From Echria macrotheca (Eukaryota; Ascomycota; Sordariomycetes; Sordariales; Schizotheciaceae): DNA of 64,000 nt. A model generated the notes under the pieces. It was not told the DNA's origin. It saw only the letters and a program-made list of their open reading frames with translations, and searched no databases. The stretch is taken from the NCBI GenBank assembly GCA_030411725.1, contig MU839827.1:62001-126000 (forward strand), in the 5' to 3' direction. Shown in pieces: positions 46,393 through 57,693 of the stretch (positions are counted from its first letter, which is position 1; every line of letters begins with the position of its first letter). A program made the position numbers and the translations under genes.

Positions 46393-47346
46393 TTACGCAT
46401 CATCGTTCCAAACAGCCTTCCAGCTCGGGTTACCAAACGGCCAACCACCCAACACAATGTTCAGCTCTGTGCTGTTGGCAATCTCATCCGCCCTAGCCTT
46501 GAGCTCGTCCACGTCCCAGTTGGCCCACAGGAACTTGCCCTTGAGAAACCTGGCCTCGGGACTGGCCAGCCACAGGATGAAACTCGCCGGTAGCGATACT
46601 AGAAATGTTAACAGCAACACCATAAGAAGCCGAGACGAAAACATACCATGATCCTCAATCCCCGTCGCCTTCACCCCGCCTGCCTCGCGGTTCATATCCG
46701 TATCCACCACGCCGGGCTGGACATGGTACACCCTCACCTTCGAGTTCGCAAACCCAACCGAATCCCACACCCTGTACGCCGCCAACTTAGCCGCGCTATA
46801 CGACGGGAATCCCGGCCCAAAGTTGATATGCGCCGCGCTCGAGTTGATCTCGACCGCAACTGACTCCTCCGTCGAGGCGTACTTGAGGAACGCCTTGGCG
46901 GTATACAGCGCCCCCATGACGTTCACCTCGATGCCCCGCCAGAACTGTTCCGGATCAACGTCCGCGACAGACTCGAGCGGTCCGACGATGGCGGCGCCGC
47001 TGACGAGGACGTCGATTTTTTCCTCGTCACCGAGAATAGTCGCAAAAGCGGCCTCGACTTGGTCCTTTTTGGCGACGTCGGCCTGTGCTGTCGAGACTTT
47101 GGTGGAAGGGAACTGCGATTCGATGGAGTTCTTGGTGGCGAGGAGGGGCTCGGCGCGGCGGCCGACTAGGCCGATGTGGGTTGCGCCGGCGCGGGCGAAA
47201 AAGTGGGCTGTTTCGGCGCCGATGCCGGTGCCTCCTCCGGTGATCACCACGGTTTTACCGGCGGCTGAGAGGGCCGGCAGGGAGGGGGAGAGGGAGGGGT
47301 AGGTGTTGTTGTGCCAGGTCTTGGTTGGAGATGGAAAGAGAGCCAT
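46393..47346 (-). CDS. Short-chain dehydrogenase/reductase (classical SDR)
   Basis: Two exons on the minus strand, 47346-46647 and 46598-46393, give 301 residues. The 48-bp intron (GTATGT...TTTCTAG) is stop-free and divisible by three, so retention would insert 16 mainly hydrophobic residues; splicing restores IEDHVSLPASFILWL. The nucleotide-binding motif is TGGGTGIG (about residues 36-43). A GRR after the second strand favours NADP(H). SGAAIVGP stands in the NNAG position, INSSAAH supplies the catalytic Ser, and YSAAK the Tyr and Lys. After the PGVVDTDM loop comes a C-terminal PEARFLKGKFLWANWDVDEL, common in fungal SDRs acting on small metabolites. The substrate is unknown. It is transcribed away from a regulator gene across 454 bp, so co-regulation is possible. 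Confidence 0.92.
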   Translation of the reverse strand: MALFPSPTKTWHNNTYPSLSPSLPALSAAGKTVVITGGGTGIGAETAHFFARAGATHIGLVGRRAEPLLATKNSIESQFPSTKVSTAQADVAKKDQVEAAFATILGDEEKIDVLVSGAAIVGPLESVADVDPEQFWRGIEVNVMGALYTAKAFLKYASTEESVAVEINSSAAHINFGPGFPSYSAAKLAAYRVWDSVGFANSKVRVYHVQPGVVDTDMNREAGGVKATGIEDHGMFSSRLLMVLLLTFLVSLPASFILWLASPEARFLKGKFLWANWDVDELKARADEIANSTELNIVLGGWPFGNPSWKAVWNDDA

Positions 47347-47800
47347 TTTGATATTGATGGTTACTTTTTGTCTGTTGATGAAAGTGAACTCGGCGGAGTG
47401 GATGAGTTGGATCAGGGCGTATATCTAGGTAAGTCTAAATGTGCTTGAATGTGTCTGTTCAGGATATTCATCTCGATTCCAAGATTGCTCTCTTACCATT
47501 ATATAGGTAACTAGCCCTCGGAATTTACAATCCCATCGTCGGACTACTTTGAAGGGCTTTGAAGTTGCAATCATCGTGGAGTTGAGGATGGACCAATCAG
47601 AGCCAAATGCTTCGACAATCCTCCCGACGGAGAATGCCGCTGCCCTTCAAAATGTTCCGCCCGACCCGCCACGCGCTGACAAATGACACCATTTTCAAAC
47701 CAACGGCATCGAGTTCCAACATCCAACGCGCCTTTCGTCCCGCAGATTTCAACTCCCCGACAGGAATGATCCTTCAGACCGCAACGGCGCAAACTGAACA
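47347..47800. promoter_or_regulatory. Divergent promoter, SDR / C2H2-Zn2Cys6 regulator
   Basis: 454 bp shared by two divergently transcribed genes. Zn2Cys6 factors often bind CGG-containing sites. Some CGG trinucleotides are present, but I cannot single out an operator. Confidence 0.45.
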
Positions 47801-49617
47801 ATGGATCCTTCAATCGAACCCGTCAGTGCCGTCCTCCGCTGCACGCGGTGCAACAAGCCGTTCGACAAGGGTGAGTCGCGATTCGTCCTCTCTTCGAGGT
47901 GCAGTGACGTCAGAGCAAGCCACTTACACAAACCGCCCAGAGTCAACACTGAAACGACACAACTACTACTGCCGCTCGAAGAAAACGCCAGTATCGCGCA
48001 TCCGCTCCTGCGTCGCCTGTGCCAAGCGCAAGTCTCGCTGCGATGGCCAAAAGCCGGCGTGCGCGCGGTGTGTCGACCGGGGGATAACCTGCGCATACCC
48101 GTCCGTCGGCCGGCCACGCCAGACTTCCGGGCCAACGCCGGGTCTTGGCGACGCGACAGACGGGAGTACCCCGGGGTCAGACGACAGCGTCCCATCGCAC
48201 GTCGGAAGCACGCCGGTCGGCAGCGACGCGACAGATATCACAGTGCCTGCGGAATGGGACGCCTCCGAGTTTGGATTCCTCCCCGACTTTTCCGATCCGC
48301 AGACGTACGAGGCGCTAGACTTCAGCACGCCGCCCCCTCTTACCGGGCCAGGGGGAGCCGACTTCACATTCTCCCCCAATCAGCAACACGCCACCACCGC
48401 CGCGGAACCCGTCAATAACAACCGCAAGAACTCATTAATCCCACTAACCATAGCCCAACTCTCCCATATCGTCGTCCCCCCACCTCTCGCCACCCAACCA
48501 GCATACCTCTTCCGCTCGCTCGAGCAGCGCCCAGCGACAAAACAGCTCGGCCGCGAGAAACCCGCGTCCCTGGTCCTCAAGACACTCAAGTCTTATGTGT
48601 TGATGATGACGCGCCCGCAAGAATTAGTCACACCGCCGCCGTTTCTGCACCCGAAGCTCATGCGTCTCGTGTTGGCGCCCGAGGGGACTGATAACGGTAT
48701 AGTTGCGGAGATGGAACCGTTGCATAACTGTATTAGTCTGCTGCATATGGCGGGGAGTCGCGTGCCCGGGAGCCGGAAGCTGTTTTGGCGGACTGTGAGG
48801 GGGGAGTGTGAGCGGTTGCATGCTTTGGTATGTATTCCCCTCTTTGGCTGAAGTAGGGGGTAGAGCTGATGAGGAAAAAGCATGCTGGGATGAGCAAGTG
48901 GGAGGCGTTGTATGGTATGCAGGCTTTGTTTCTGTATATCATTATGCGCTTGGATGAGGGGCCGACGGAAGATAATCGGCAGGTTGACTTGCATTTGGTT
49001 GCGGGTGTTACGGTAAGTCGGTTTATCTCCACTGTTGGACGTATGAAAGAGTTTGTGTTGACGCCTCCAGGCCCTCGCGACACATCTCGCCTCATTTGCT
49101 GCAACTGAGCCGGATATCCCGAGCACCTGGAATGACTGGATTTTTGAAGAATCCCGAAGACGGTATGTCCCATCCGGTCACCGGACCAATCCCTACCTAG
49201 CTAGACCATAACTCATATGAGGACAGGCTGTGCGTCGTCTACCAAATCATCAACATGCTCGTCTTTTTCGAGCCAGCAGCCATGTGCCACCTGCACACCA
49301 CCGACATACTAATCGCGCCATTGCCCGCCCCTCGGCCGCTCTGGGAAGCCGTCGAGGAATCCTCATGGCGTACTGAGCGGTCCCACATTTCCTCTTACAG
49401 TCCCAGAGACGACGAGATATACGCTCTGGCTGGGAGCGGAGAGATTGTGAAGCTGAAACAGGCGAGGCCGCCGTGTCATGAGGAAGTGGCGGCTATGGTG
49501 CGAAAACCGAAGGATGCGGACGGCTTGCTGAGGAGCACTGCAAGCTGGGATGAGTGGTTGACGGGAATGGATGGACTTGGTGGGTTAGTCATGTTGGCTG
49601 CGTCGTTGATTCAGTGA
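47801..49617 (+). CDS. Transcription factor with N-terminal C2H2-type finger and Zn2Cys6 domain
   Basis: Five exons, 47801-47870, 47941-48827, 48881-49012, 49071-49162 and 49227-49617, give 523 residues. The first intron (GTGAGT...CCCAG) lies inside a zinc finger, and splicing yields C14-x2-C17...H30-x3-C34. A Zn2Cys6 domain follows at 47-74 with Cys spacing 2-6-6-2-6 and the basic KRKSRCDGQKPAC core. A disordered Pro/Ser/Asp linker (80-210) could be an activation region. The C-terminal half is helical and contains SWEA-like LHAGMSKWEALYGMQALFLY and EEVAAMVRKPKD. Double C2H2 plus Zn2Cys6 regulators are a known Pezizomycotina class that often controls metabolic gene sets. The neighbouring SDR (divergent) and M3 peptidase are possible targets, but this is inference from position only. 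Confidence 0.9.
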
Positions 49618-50391
49618 TCTTGGAGAAGCCTGTTCGGGACTATTTCGCAATTACATCTCATCTGGGCAGGATAGTGGTCGTACCAAAAGCCGGTGCTGTG
49701 AGAGGCTAGGTAGGTATACTTGTATTAGGCGCTGCCGTCGCTTCGTTCGGCGACTCAGCGCGGCCCTTCGCTAGCGCTCCGGGGCGCTTCCTGGCCTCAC
49801 TGAAGCGACAAATTCCTCTGTTAGCCAGATCATGTACTGTACAAACTTATCTTATCAGTTTTTTTTCTTTTCAGGTCCAAGAGCCAAGTTGATAACGTAA
49901 TAACTAGGTATCTAACGACAGGATAAGACAAACTCTACTCGGCTAGTTCAAGCTTACGCGAGCTATTGTACATGTAAGAAAAAGCTAAAACCAAAAGTCA
50001 TAAAGGGGATTGAATAGCTCAGCTGAACTCCTGACCGTCCCACGTCCACATGTCAACGCCGTTGACTAGATTGTCCTGAAGATTTCCAAGACATCGTCGA
50101 CGCCATCCAAGTCCCCATCCTGAGCGGTACATGTATCCAGTACATAGGTAGGTAAGCGAGGACTGCCTGCCGGAACTGGTCAGACTTCTCTTCGGAAGTT
50201 CCGTGTTCGGAAAGCGATCCGAGCCATCTCAAGCAGTAACATGGTCTTGCGCGCAGTTGAAATTTGGCAGAACATGAAGCAGAACCAAATAAAGTTTCGG
50301 ATGTGGTAATTGAGGATATAGAACTTTTTTCCAACCCTGAGTATGCGTGCTCCAAGTGTATCCGCGCCTCCCACCAGCAACAGAACCCTAC
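49618..50391. other. Intergenic, convergent 3' ends
   Basis: 774 bp with an AT-rich middle and TAGGTAGGTA copies at about 49708-49717 and 50145-50154. I see no gene. Confidence 0.55.
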
Positions 50392-52883
50392 TTATTGCTG
50401 CTCTTGTCCATCATCAGAGCCAGTATCATCTTCAAAGGTAGAGCACGATGATGGTGGTGATTCGGGAAATAATGCATACTGCATCTCATCGTTATATCCG
50501 CTGAAGACGGATGTGGTAGCGGTTGTTGCAGAGGGCTCAGAGGATTCTGAGACGGACCTGGACCGTCCTGTTGATGATGCTGTTTGGGATCTGGAAGCAA
50601 GGAGCGGGCTCTCGGCCGACTCCGACTCTGTTGTATCAGGAAGATTTTTCAGGTTCGTGTACGCCCTGATGACTTGCTTAGCCGTGCTTTTCACACCGTC
50701 TCCTATGATTTGCGCAGTGAACAAGTCCATATTACCCTGACGTATTTTGGGGTCCATGATGTTGAGTGAAAGATTGGCGAACTCGCCCTCTGTACCAGTC
50801 AGTACAGCCTTGAAGTGCCCTTGAGGGGGGAGCCCTGTTTGGTTCGTAAGTATAGGTGTGCTTCTGACTGTTCGTGCTAAGTTACTTACACGGGCTTCTC
50901 GGTTTCTTCGTGCCTGGGAACAACAGATCCCAGATTTCATACCATTTCTCAACCCTATGTGTTCCCTTGTCGTTTATGCGGTCAAGGAGCGCCCATTGGG
51001 CCTCATCAATGCCGCACTTTAGAGAAGGATCGCCAAGCTCGCAGGAAACGGCCAGCTTTCGATGATCAGACAATCTTGAAAGACAAAGAGCCCTGTCTGG
51101 TCCGGGAAAGACTTTGTAGCACCGTTCGCATTGAACCGGTGTGTGGACACGTTTGAGGTGCTCCCTAGGTCCGGTGTCAGTTATTGTCTGCAAGGGATTA
51201 CATCGGCACGCACTTTAGTGTCTGTATGGACTTGAACCCAGGGCCAGCACAAGCTCTGTACCGGTCTTTTCTACCGCCAGCACCCGGCCCCTGCTGAACT
51301 CCGTATTTTTCGGGGTCACGGTGAGGAAAAGGACAAGCCAGCATTTTCGAGTCGTTTTTGACCTCGTCCAAGCCTTCGGTTGTGCTTCGAATGTCCATCT
51401 GGGCGTCGTCATTGTTGTCGTCATTGTTGTCGAACTGAAGATTGACCTCCCGCTGGAACTCTGACCCCTGGTTGTCGCTGGTTATGAAGCCAATGAAGGA
51501 ACCGGCATTGGATTGTGGAAGCAGACACCACACCTGGATTGGCATTCTCAGGATAATCAAGTTTGAGAAACTCCGGTAGAGTGCCTCGACTTTGATTAGA
51601 CCCCTTACTTCAGCTGGTGCATCGCGGAACCAGCGAGCCCAGTCCGAGACGTTTATGTCTTCCCTGCTCACTCGGAAGGACATAAGAACTTGAGGGAACT
51701 CGGCAGGATTCGTCCAACTTCGAAATGCCGGGGGAAAATGCTCCGGAAGCTTTCCGGTGGCGTCTGTTGAGCCTTCCGTATCTGTTGAGTCTTCCGTATG
51801 CGAGTGATCCTCCCTTTCCAAGGGTGCGAGGGTGATGCTTCTCTGCGCCCCAGAAAGCCAGTAGTGGACAGGACATTGACGCTGAGACTTGTACTCCACT
51901 GGGCCGCATTCGTCGCGGATATATTTGTTCTCGCTGTCGATACATCGGTTCGGTGGGTCGACGAAAAGACGTGTCATAATAGCCATGTGAAGGTCGGCAA
52001 CTTTGAATGGACCCCGCCGTTTGGCCAACGCCAGCGCTTCGTCCAGGTGGTACGAGAAAGAATCCACGCCTGGCTCCGCGGCAAGAGCGGCGTTCCCAAA
52101 CCCCACTGCGGCGATGACCTCGATGATGTTGCGTCCGGATCCCGTGGGCCTATTCAGAGGGTAGAAAGCGTGGCAGCAGTCGAACAGCAGGAGAGTGTCG
52201 GACTCGGCCTCTTCAAAGTTCGAGAGGATACCCCCGGAGAAAATAGTTTTGCCCTGAGTCCGGCGAGAGGACCAAAGGGGAGCCCCGCCAGGCTGAGGGT
52301 TTTTCATAGCATGGCCCGCGTAGTAAAAGATTATCAGGTTGTCCTGAGCATCGTTTGCTCTCAGAAAGCGAATCAGGCGCTCCTTGATGTCCCAGTCTGG
52401 TTTTACACTTGGAATCTTCCACGTCTCGGTGTTGTAGTGGTAAACAACTTGGAAGGTTGCCGAAAGGGCTGCAGCTTCTTGCGCAACTTCGAGGTCGTCT
52501 TCCTCCCAATATAAAAGCAGAGCGGTCACATTTTTATAATGAAATCCCCGATTCCAGGCTTCTGTTGCGGCGGTGCAGATCTGCTTCGCGACCTGGTTGA
52601 GCGTGGATATATGGTACGGGACGCCGGAGATATCATGGGTTGAAAAGGGAGAAGTAGGAGGAAGATCGTCCAGAGGTGTTGTGGCCGCTGAGGATGAATC
52701 GCTGTAGCTCAGTCGCCGCTTCTTTTGGCGATTGCCTCCAGAGTGAATCTCAGAACGGTCTTTGGGGTTGCAGTCGAATGTAGCTGAGGGCCTGCTTTCA
52801 GCGCCGCTGCTGGAGGATCTGCGGCCGCTTGGCTCCAGCGCTCTGCTAGATTTATCGGTTGAAGAGCTGTCGTTGTCTGCCAT
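50392..52883 (-). CDS. Caspase-like (C14) domain protein with C-terminal C2H2-type module
   Basis: Exons on the minus strand are 52883-51214, 51164-50890 and 50834-50392, giving 795 residues. The first splice (GTGCGT, CTGAC branch, CCTAG) joins FKSIQTLK to EHLKRVH. The second (GTAAGT...ACAG) joins PRSP to WLPPQG. The first ~70 residues are Ser-rich and disordered with a KKRR patch. The caspase-like part spans about 85-300: NLIIFYYAGH supplies His191 and TLLLFDCCHAF supplies Cys237 in the position of the metacaspase DSC motif. A long middle region follows. The C-terminal module begins LACPFPHRDPEKY (from about residue 515), continues CAGPGFKSI, EHLKRVH and CERCYKVF, and ends VEKWYEIWDLLFPG, a C2H2-like pattern common in fungal proteins. 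The dyad is intact. The ATG at 52883 gives MADNDSSS. The role is unknown; cell death or signalling is plausible. Confidence 0.82.
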
Positions 52884-53336
52884 TGAGAAATCCAAGGTTG
52901 CCGAGGTTTGGAGGGAATCTAGACTGATGACACTGTCTTAGATCTTTGACTTTCAGGCAATCGGAGGTGACCACGACCAGTAGATTGAAAGGCAGACCTT
53001 GAGACATCAACGGGATGAATACTGATGGAAATCGAGGACTTGTGGAAAAGGCTTCCTTTATATACATCCTGACAACCACATGCAAGATCCTTGCTGCCGA
53101 AGTCGGTATGTAATCGAAGTCGGAAATAGCCGGAACAAACGAACCTCGCGTGAGGACCACAGTGGCCTACTGCAACCCTTACAGCGCTCCCTGCAGCGCC
53201 GTTGCACTGTTTATAATGGTCGGTCTCGCACGTAACTAGTCGGAAAGTCCCACAAATATCGTGCTAGCAGGCAGTTTCATGAAATTTATTAGACATTACT
53301 AAAGGTTACTTCTATAGGTACCTAGGTAGATACCCA
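52884..53336. other. Intergenic, 0.45 kb
   Basis: Upstream of the caspase-like gene. Contains an ATAGGTACCTAGGTAGATACC palindrome-like block near 53314-53334. I see no gene. Confidence 0.55.
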
Positions 53337-55020
53337 TTACCAGTCCCACTCCCTCTTTCTCGTGATCCCGTCATTACCGTCTCCTTTGCCTCCAGTCCCC
53401 GACAGTACTGCAACCACCGCCCCAATCAACAACCCCAACTGCACCACCGCCGTCGCCACCAAAATCCCCCCAAACGCGACCGGCTTGTCCAGCACCAACC
53501 TCACCCCCTGCCGCGGCGGATACCCCCCGACCACCATCCTCGGATTCGTCCTCGCCGCCGCAGCCACGACCCCAATCGCAAACCGCGACAGCATCCTCGC
53601 CATGCCCGTCGCGTTATTGCTCTGCGCCTGCCCGAACTCCAAGCCCAGAGTATACGCGGTATACATGCCCGTCCCCGTCGTATTCGCCGTCGGCCCCGGC
53701 GGGCGCGCGCCAGACAAGGCAATGGCCTGCGCCGCGACGGCCGCGGCGGTGGGCGTGAGGTTGAACATGCCTGCGTGGTTGTCGTCTCCTCCCACGGGTG
53801 TAAGCGTGACGTTGCATTGGTAGTAGTAGAAATACGAGCCTGGTTGGAAGGCGGACTCGGGGTCCTCGACTGGTTGGGCCGTCATCGGTTCGAGGACGTG
53901 GACTGTGCTGCAGCCTGGTCCGCAGATGCCGGTTGTTATGGGCTTGTCTGGGTTCTGGGAGAGGATGGGCTCGGTGAGGTAGGTCATGGCTTCGTCGGCG
54001 AGGGGTTCACCGGGGAAGAGGATGGTTTGGTTTTCTGTGCGGATTTCAAGTGTGGCGGAGCTGTCGTTGAATGTGTAGCTGGGTGTGCGGCAGGTTGCTG
54101 TTGAGCGGACGGACTGGTTGGAGTAGACGGAGAGGAAGTTGAAGTCTTGCGCGCTGGCTGCTCCGGGTGCCGAGGTGGCGAAGATGAATTCCCAGTGACC
54201 TCCGGCGTCCCAGTATTCGTAGGGGTTTTGCGCGACGGGGGTGCCAGCCAGGGAGTTGGAAGGTAAGGTTGAGTAGGCGAAGTCGGCGCCGCTGTCGCCG
54301 AGCATGTGGGCGGCGATGGATTGCGGACGTCCGCTGTCGAAAAAGCGGCCGACACGGGCAAAACGACTCATATCGGGGATCGTAACGTTGCCGAGGGTTG
54401 AGTCGAGATAGATGTCTTGGATGCTGGGCTCGGCTTTGAAAGTCAGGCCAATGGCGGAGATGGCGGTTTGGATAGACTGGATATATCAGTATGTGGTGAT
54501 AGAGGTGGAGAGAAGGTTTGTCTTACAAAGTTTAGGAGAAGCCAGACAATGCATGCGACCTTGAGGATTGGCAGTGGTGTTTTGGTGAGCAGTTGGATGA
54601 GGGCTACAAAACTGTAGACCTCGACCTGTATCGCTTGTGAGCACAACTTCAAGTTCATGTGTCGTTATCAGGTGAACTTACCTCTTTCCCTTCATCATGT
54701 GGTCTCCCTTCCAGCCAATGTTTCGTATACACCGCGATATGTCTGAGAGAAGCTGCGCTGTTGAGACCGAGCGCTAAACTGACAGCGACTATCAAGGCGT
54801 CGAAGATAGACTTTTGGGTCGATGTTAGGGTACGACCTTGATGGAGAAAAATAATGATGTAGAAGACGACTCCGAGAACAACAGTGCCAAACCACCGCAG
54901 AATTCCCACCCAAACAAATTTTCTAACATGGTTTCCCGGAGTCGGCTTGGGTTTTTCATTTTCTGAATGGCTGTGACTGTCATTAGTAGTTGTTGTTGAA
55001 CGGTCTTCAGGGGTCGTCAT
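53337..55020 (-). CDS. Membrane glycoprotein with N- and C-terminal TM spans, function unknown
   Basis: Exons on the minus strand are 55020-54682, 54625-54527 and 54476-53337, giving 525 residues. An in-frame ATG at 55089 would add 23 residues, but it follows a TATATAAT sequence immediately, so 55020 is preferred. Hydrophobic spans lie at about residues 36-58, 73-92 and 125-146. They are followed by a ~330-residue exposed part with many NxS/T sites and paired Cys (TCRTPSY, ICGPGCSTVH, YYQCNVT), and a last TM near 485-510 (GGILVATAVVQLGLLIGAVVAVL) with a short basic tail. The layout matches a family of ascomycete plasma-membrane proteins without a known role. The short introns (56 and 50 bp) have good donors (GTAAGT, GTAAGA). 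Confidence 0.8.
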
Positions 55021-56428
55021 GGTGACCGGATAGTAGACAACAAAAACTGCGGTTATCGTTGTCCGTGTAGAGTTGATACCAGCAGCCATATTATATAAAT
55101 CATAACAGTTTCGAAGAGCAACCCGGGGGCTTGGTAATGCTAGTAGTGGCTACCTGCTACACAGGCGGCTGTGCGGGCCGGGACGGCTGCTCCCGATCGC
55201 ATCGGCTCGGACTCTGGAGGCGAAGAATTCTGAGTGGCTGTCTGCAACAACTTCGCCACCACGAAACACTTTTGTTTGTCAGCTCTGAGGACAGATGCCG
55301 GTTCTGAGTGGTTTCGGCCGCCGCAAAATCTTTTGAGACTTAACGCAAAATTCGTAAACCGTAGAATGGGGGCTATTTCAGCTGGGAAGTTGCCTTTGCA
55401 CTGTGCAGTTCATTCGATAACTTTTGGCGTCATCTGCTACGGCAGGTTTCAGCAGGAGGGCCCCCTATGGAAACTGCGAGCTCTGGGCTATTCCTCACCG
55501 CTACCTCGTTTCTCCCACGCTCATTACGTCCCAACAAGCTGGCATTAACGTCGCAAGAAGGTTCCCAGAGCTTCTAGGCGCTTAATGAACTTCGTTCTTG
55601 GGTTTTTGAATTAACAACCAAACCGGATAAGTGGCTGTGCAGCTAGAATGCAGGAAAGAAACTCAAAGTTGAAAGTGTGAGCCCCTGGTGGCTCCGGCAC
55701 CGCCACACCTGCGACCAATAAACCTGGAATCAATCATGGCTTGGTATTGATCATCACTGCATTGCAAAAGACAAGGCGAATGATGATATAATTAGTTACA
55801 TGGCTTGAAATCGTAGCACTAGGTAAATGCCGGATCTCTTATCGGAGAAATCTGCAACTCATTTACACGGCGCTGTTCTTTGAGTCTCGGAGGCCTTTTG
55901 GACTCACACACCTCTCCGACACGGCGCTGTCGTCCCTCCATATAGCCTTCTACTGGAAACATAGGTGCCTTATGTACCTACCAATGGCAGGGGGCAGGTC
56001 GGACGCCAGACCTCCGTAGAAGGGCTCTGTCTGATCTGTCTGACCAGTAATTCATACCTTTGCACCTCAAACAACTACCAAGGAATCAAGGTTTGACCTT
56101 CATTGCTAAAATTAACTGTCCTGAGCATTGAATTCCTAAGACACTAAGTTGGCTGTGGGACGAAATTGACCACGGCTCGAATGAGTTTTCCCGGGATGCA
56201 AATTGAGGACTAGACCGAACCGCCGCTGTTAATGAACTTGCGGCGAGACGGTAAGCGCATGACCCCGGTACAACTCATAAATCACGGTTTTCTTGCCGAA
56301 AACACAATCCCAGTTGGCTTACACGGTAGGCGCCAATATTTGTCCCATGTACAGCATATATCAAGCCAGGACTTTCCGTGGGGAGTAATGTAGTCTGGTT
56401 TTTGCAAACTACCTGTAAGTTGCCCACC
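55021..56428. other. Intergenic, 1.4 kb, no gene seen
   Basis: Divergent upstream region of the membrane protein and the GMC relic. Only short frames are present. Composition is closer to 50% GC than in the coding parts. Confidence 0.5.
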
Positions 56429-57502
56429 ATGATGCTCTTCCACGTTGTCTTGTCATTCATTGCCCTTCTGGTTCCAAGTCTCTGCTCACCAACCGCCACC
56501 GATAATGAATATGACTACACCATCGTCGGTAGTGGTCCTGGCGGTGCCCCTCTGGCAGTCAACCTCGCCAAGGCAGGCCATTTGATCCTCCTCCTTGAAG
56601 CCGGCGACGACCAGACCTCCGACATCAGGATGCACATTGTATCCTTCAAGTTCACCCCGCCCATGGTGACTGGGACCGCATTGGCTTGATAACTGGTGAC
56701 AAGAGCTGGAACAATGCCAAGTTCCGCAGGTTGTGAGAGAAAATCGAGAAGAACCACTACCTTCCTCGCGGAACTCCCGGACACGGCTTCGATGGATACC
56801 TGGATATCAACGGCAACAACGGTACCGTTTGGGAGGGCCAGCCGGATATGCTGCAGGTGTTTCGCTCGATGGTGTCCATGACGGGTGGCGACTCAGCTGA
56901 TGTCGTAGAAATGGTGCAGCGCGATATCAACACCGTGGACCCAAATCGCGATGTAAACCAGGGTCTGTACGGCCTTCCACGCCAACCAGACCTGGGGCCG
57001 ATTTAGTGCGCGCGACCTGGTCCGGGCCACCATAGCAACAGGCAAATATCCGCAGTGCCGATCCGACAGATACACCGGAGATTAACTTTGATGTGTTCTC
57101 GGACGAGAAGGGGGCAGGTGTTGATCTTGGCGCCATGGCGGATGCGGCGGCCTGGGCGAGACGGGTGTACTGTGTAGGTGTATGCCGGGGTTGAGGCCCC
57201 ACTTAGTCCGGTCCGGCCGGCCGAACCTCCGTGTGGGTCCCGAAATTCGACCCAATGCCGGGATGGCGATATGCAGTGGGTCCGTGACCAAGTATTCGGC
57301 CACCATGCAGTGGGGACGTGTGCGATGGGTGCCGAAGGGGATGTCATGGCTGTTCTGGACTCCAAGTTTTTGGGTCAGGGGTGTGCAGGGGTTGAGGGTT
57401 GTCGATGGGAGCGTGTTTCCGTTTTCGCCCCGGGCCTTTCCCGTCGTGGCTACGTTTTTGATCAGCGAGAAGGCGGCGGAGGATATTTTGGGCAAGGCAT
57501 GA
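56429..57502 (+). pseudogene. Decayed GMC oxidoreductase (cellobiose dehydrogenase/glucose-methanol-choline type)
   Basis: Begins with a signal peptide (MMLFHVVLSFIALLVPSLCS) and an FAD-binding motif VGSGPGGAPLAVNLAKAGH followed by LLLEAGDD. The sequence then leaves the family within about 20 residues. Family sequence resumes as DWDRIG and KNHYLPRGTPGHGFDGYLDI, interrupted by a TGA. The missing block in between is most of the FAD-domain core. Later pieces, ARDLVRATIATGKYP, FGHHAVGTCAMG (with the catalytic His) and RVVDGSVFPFSPRAFPVVATFLI, lie in at least three frames, with more stops between them. It therefore carries an internal deletion, frameshifts and nonsense codons, and it is less than half the normal coding length. 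The relic keeps both ends of the gene, which argues for decay in place rather than a random fragment. Confidence 0.85.
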
Positions 57503-57693
57503 CATGGTCGCTAGGAGTTGGTTGTGTGAAAGAAACCATGCGCTTTCTAGAAACGTCTGGTGGCTTTGCGAGGATCCGTCTTATAAAAAGGGGTTTAGTA
57601 CACAAACTTGAGCAGGTTGCTTCACCACACTACCACGAACTAGGACAGTCCCCTATAAAGATCATTAGTGGGAGGAAGTTTCATCCAATCAAA

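Noticed and set aside
51214..51245. tRNA B-box-like GGTTCAAGTCC on the minus strand
   Set aside because: The flanking bases do not form a T stem and there is no A box. It is inside the coding exon of the caspase-C2H2 gene.
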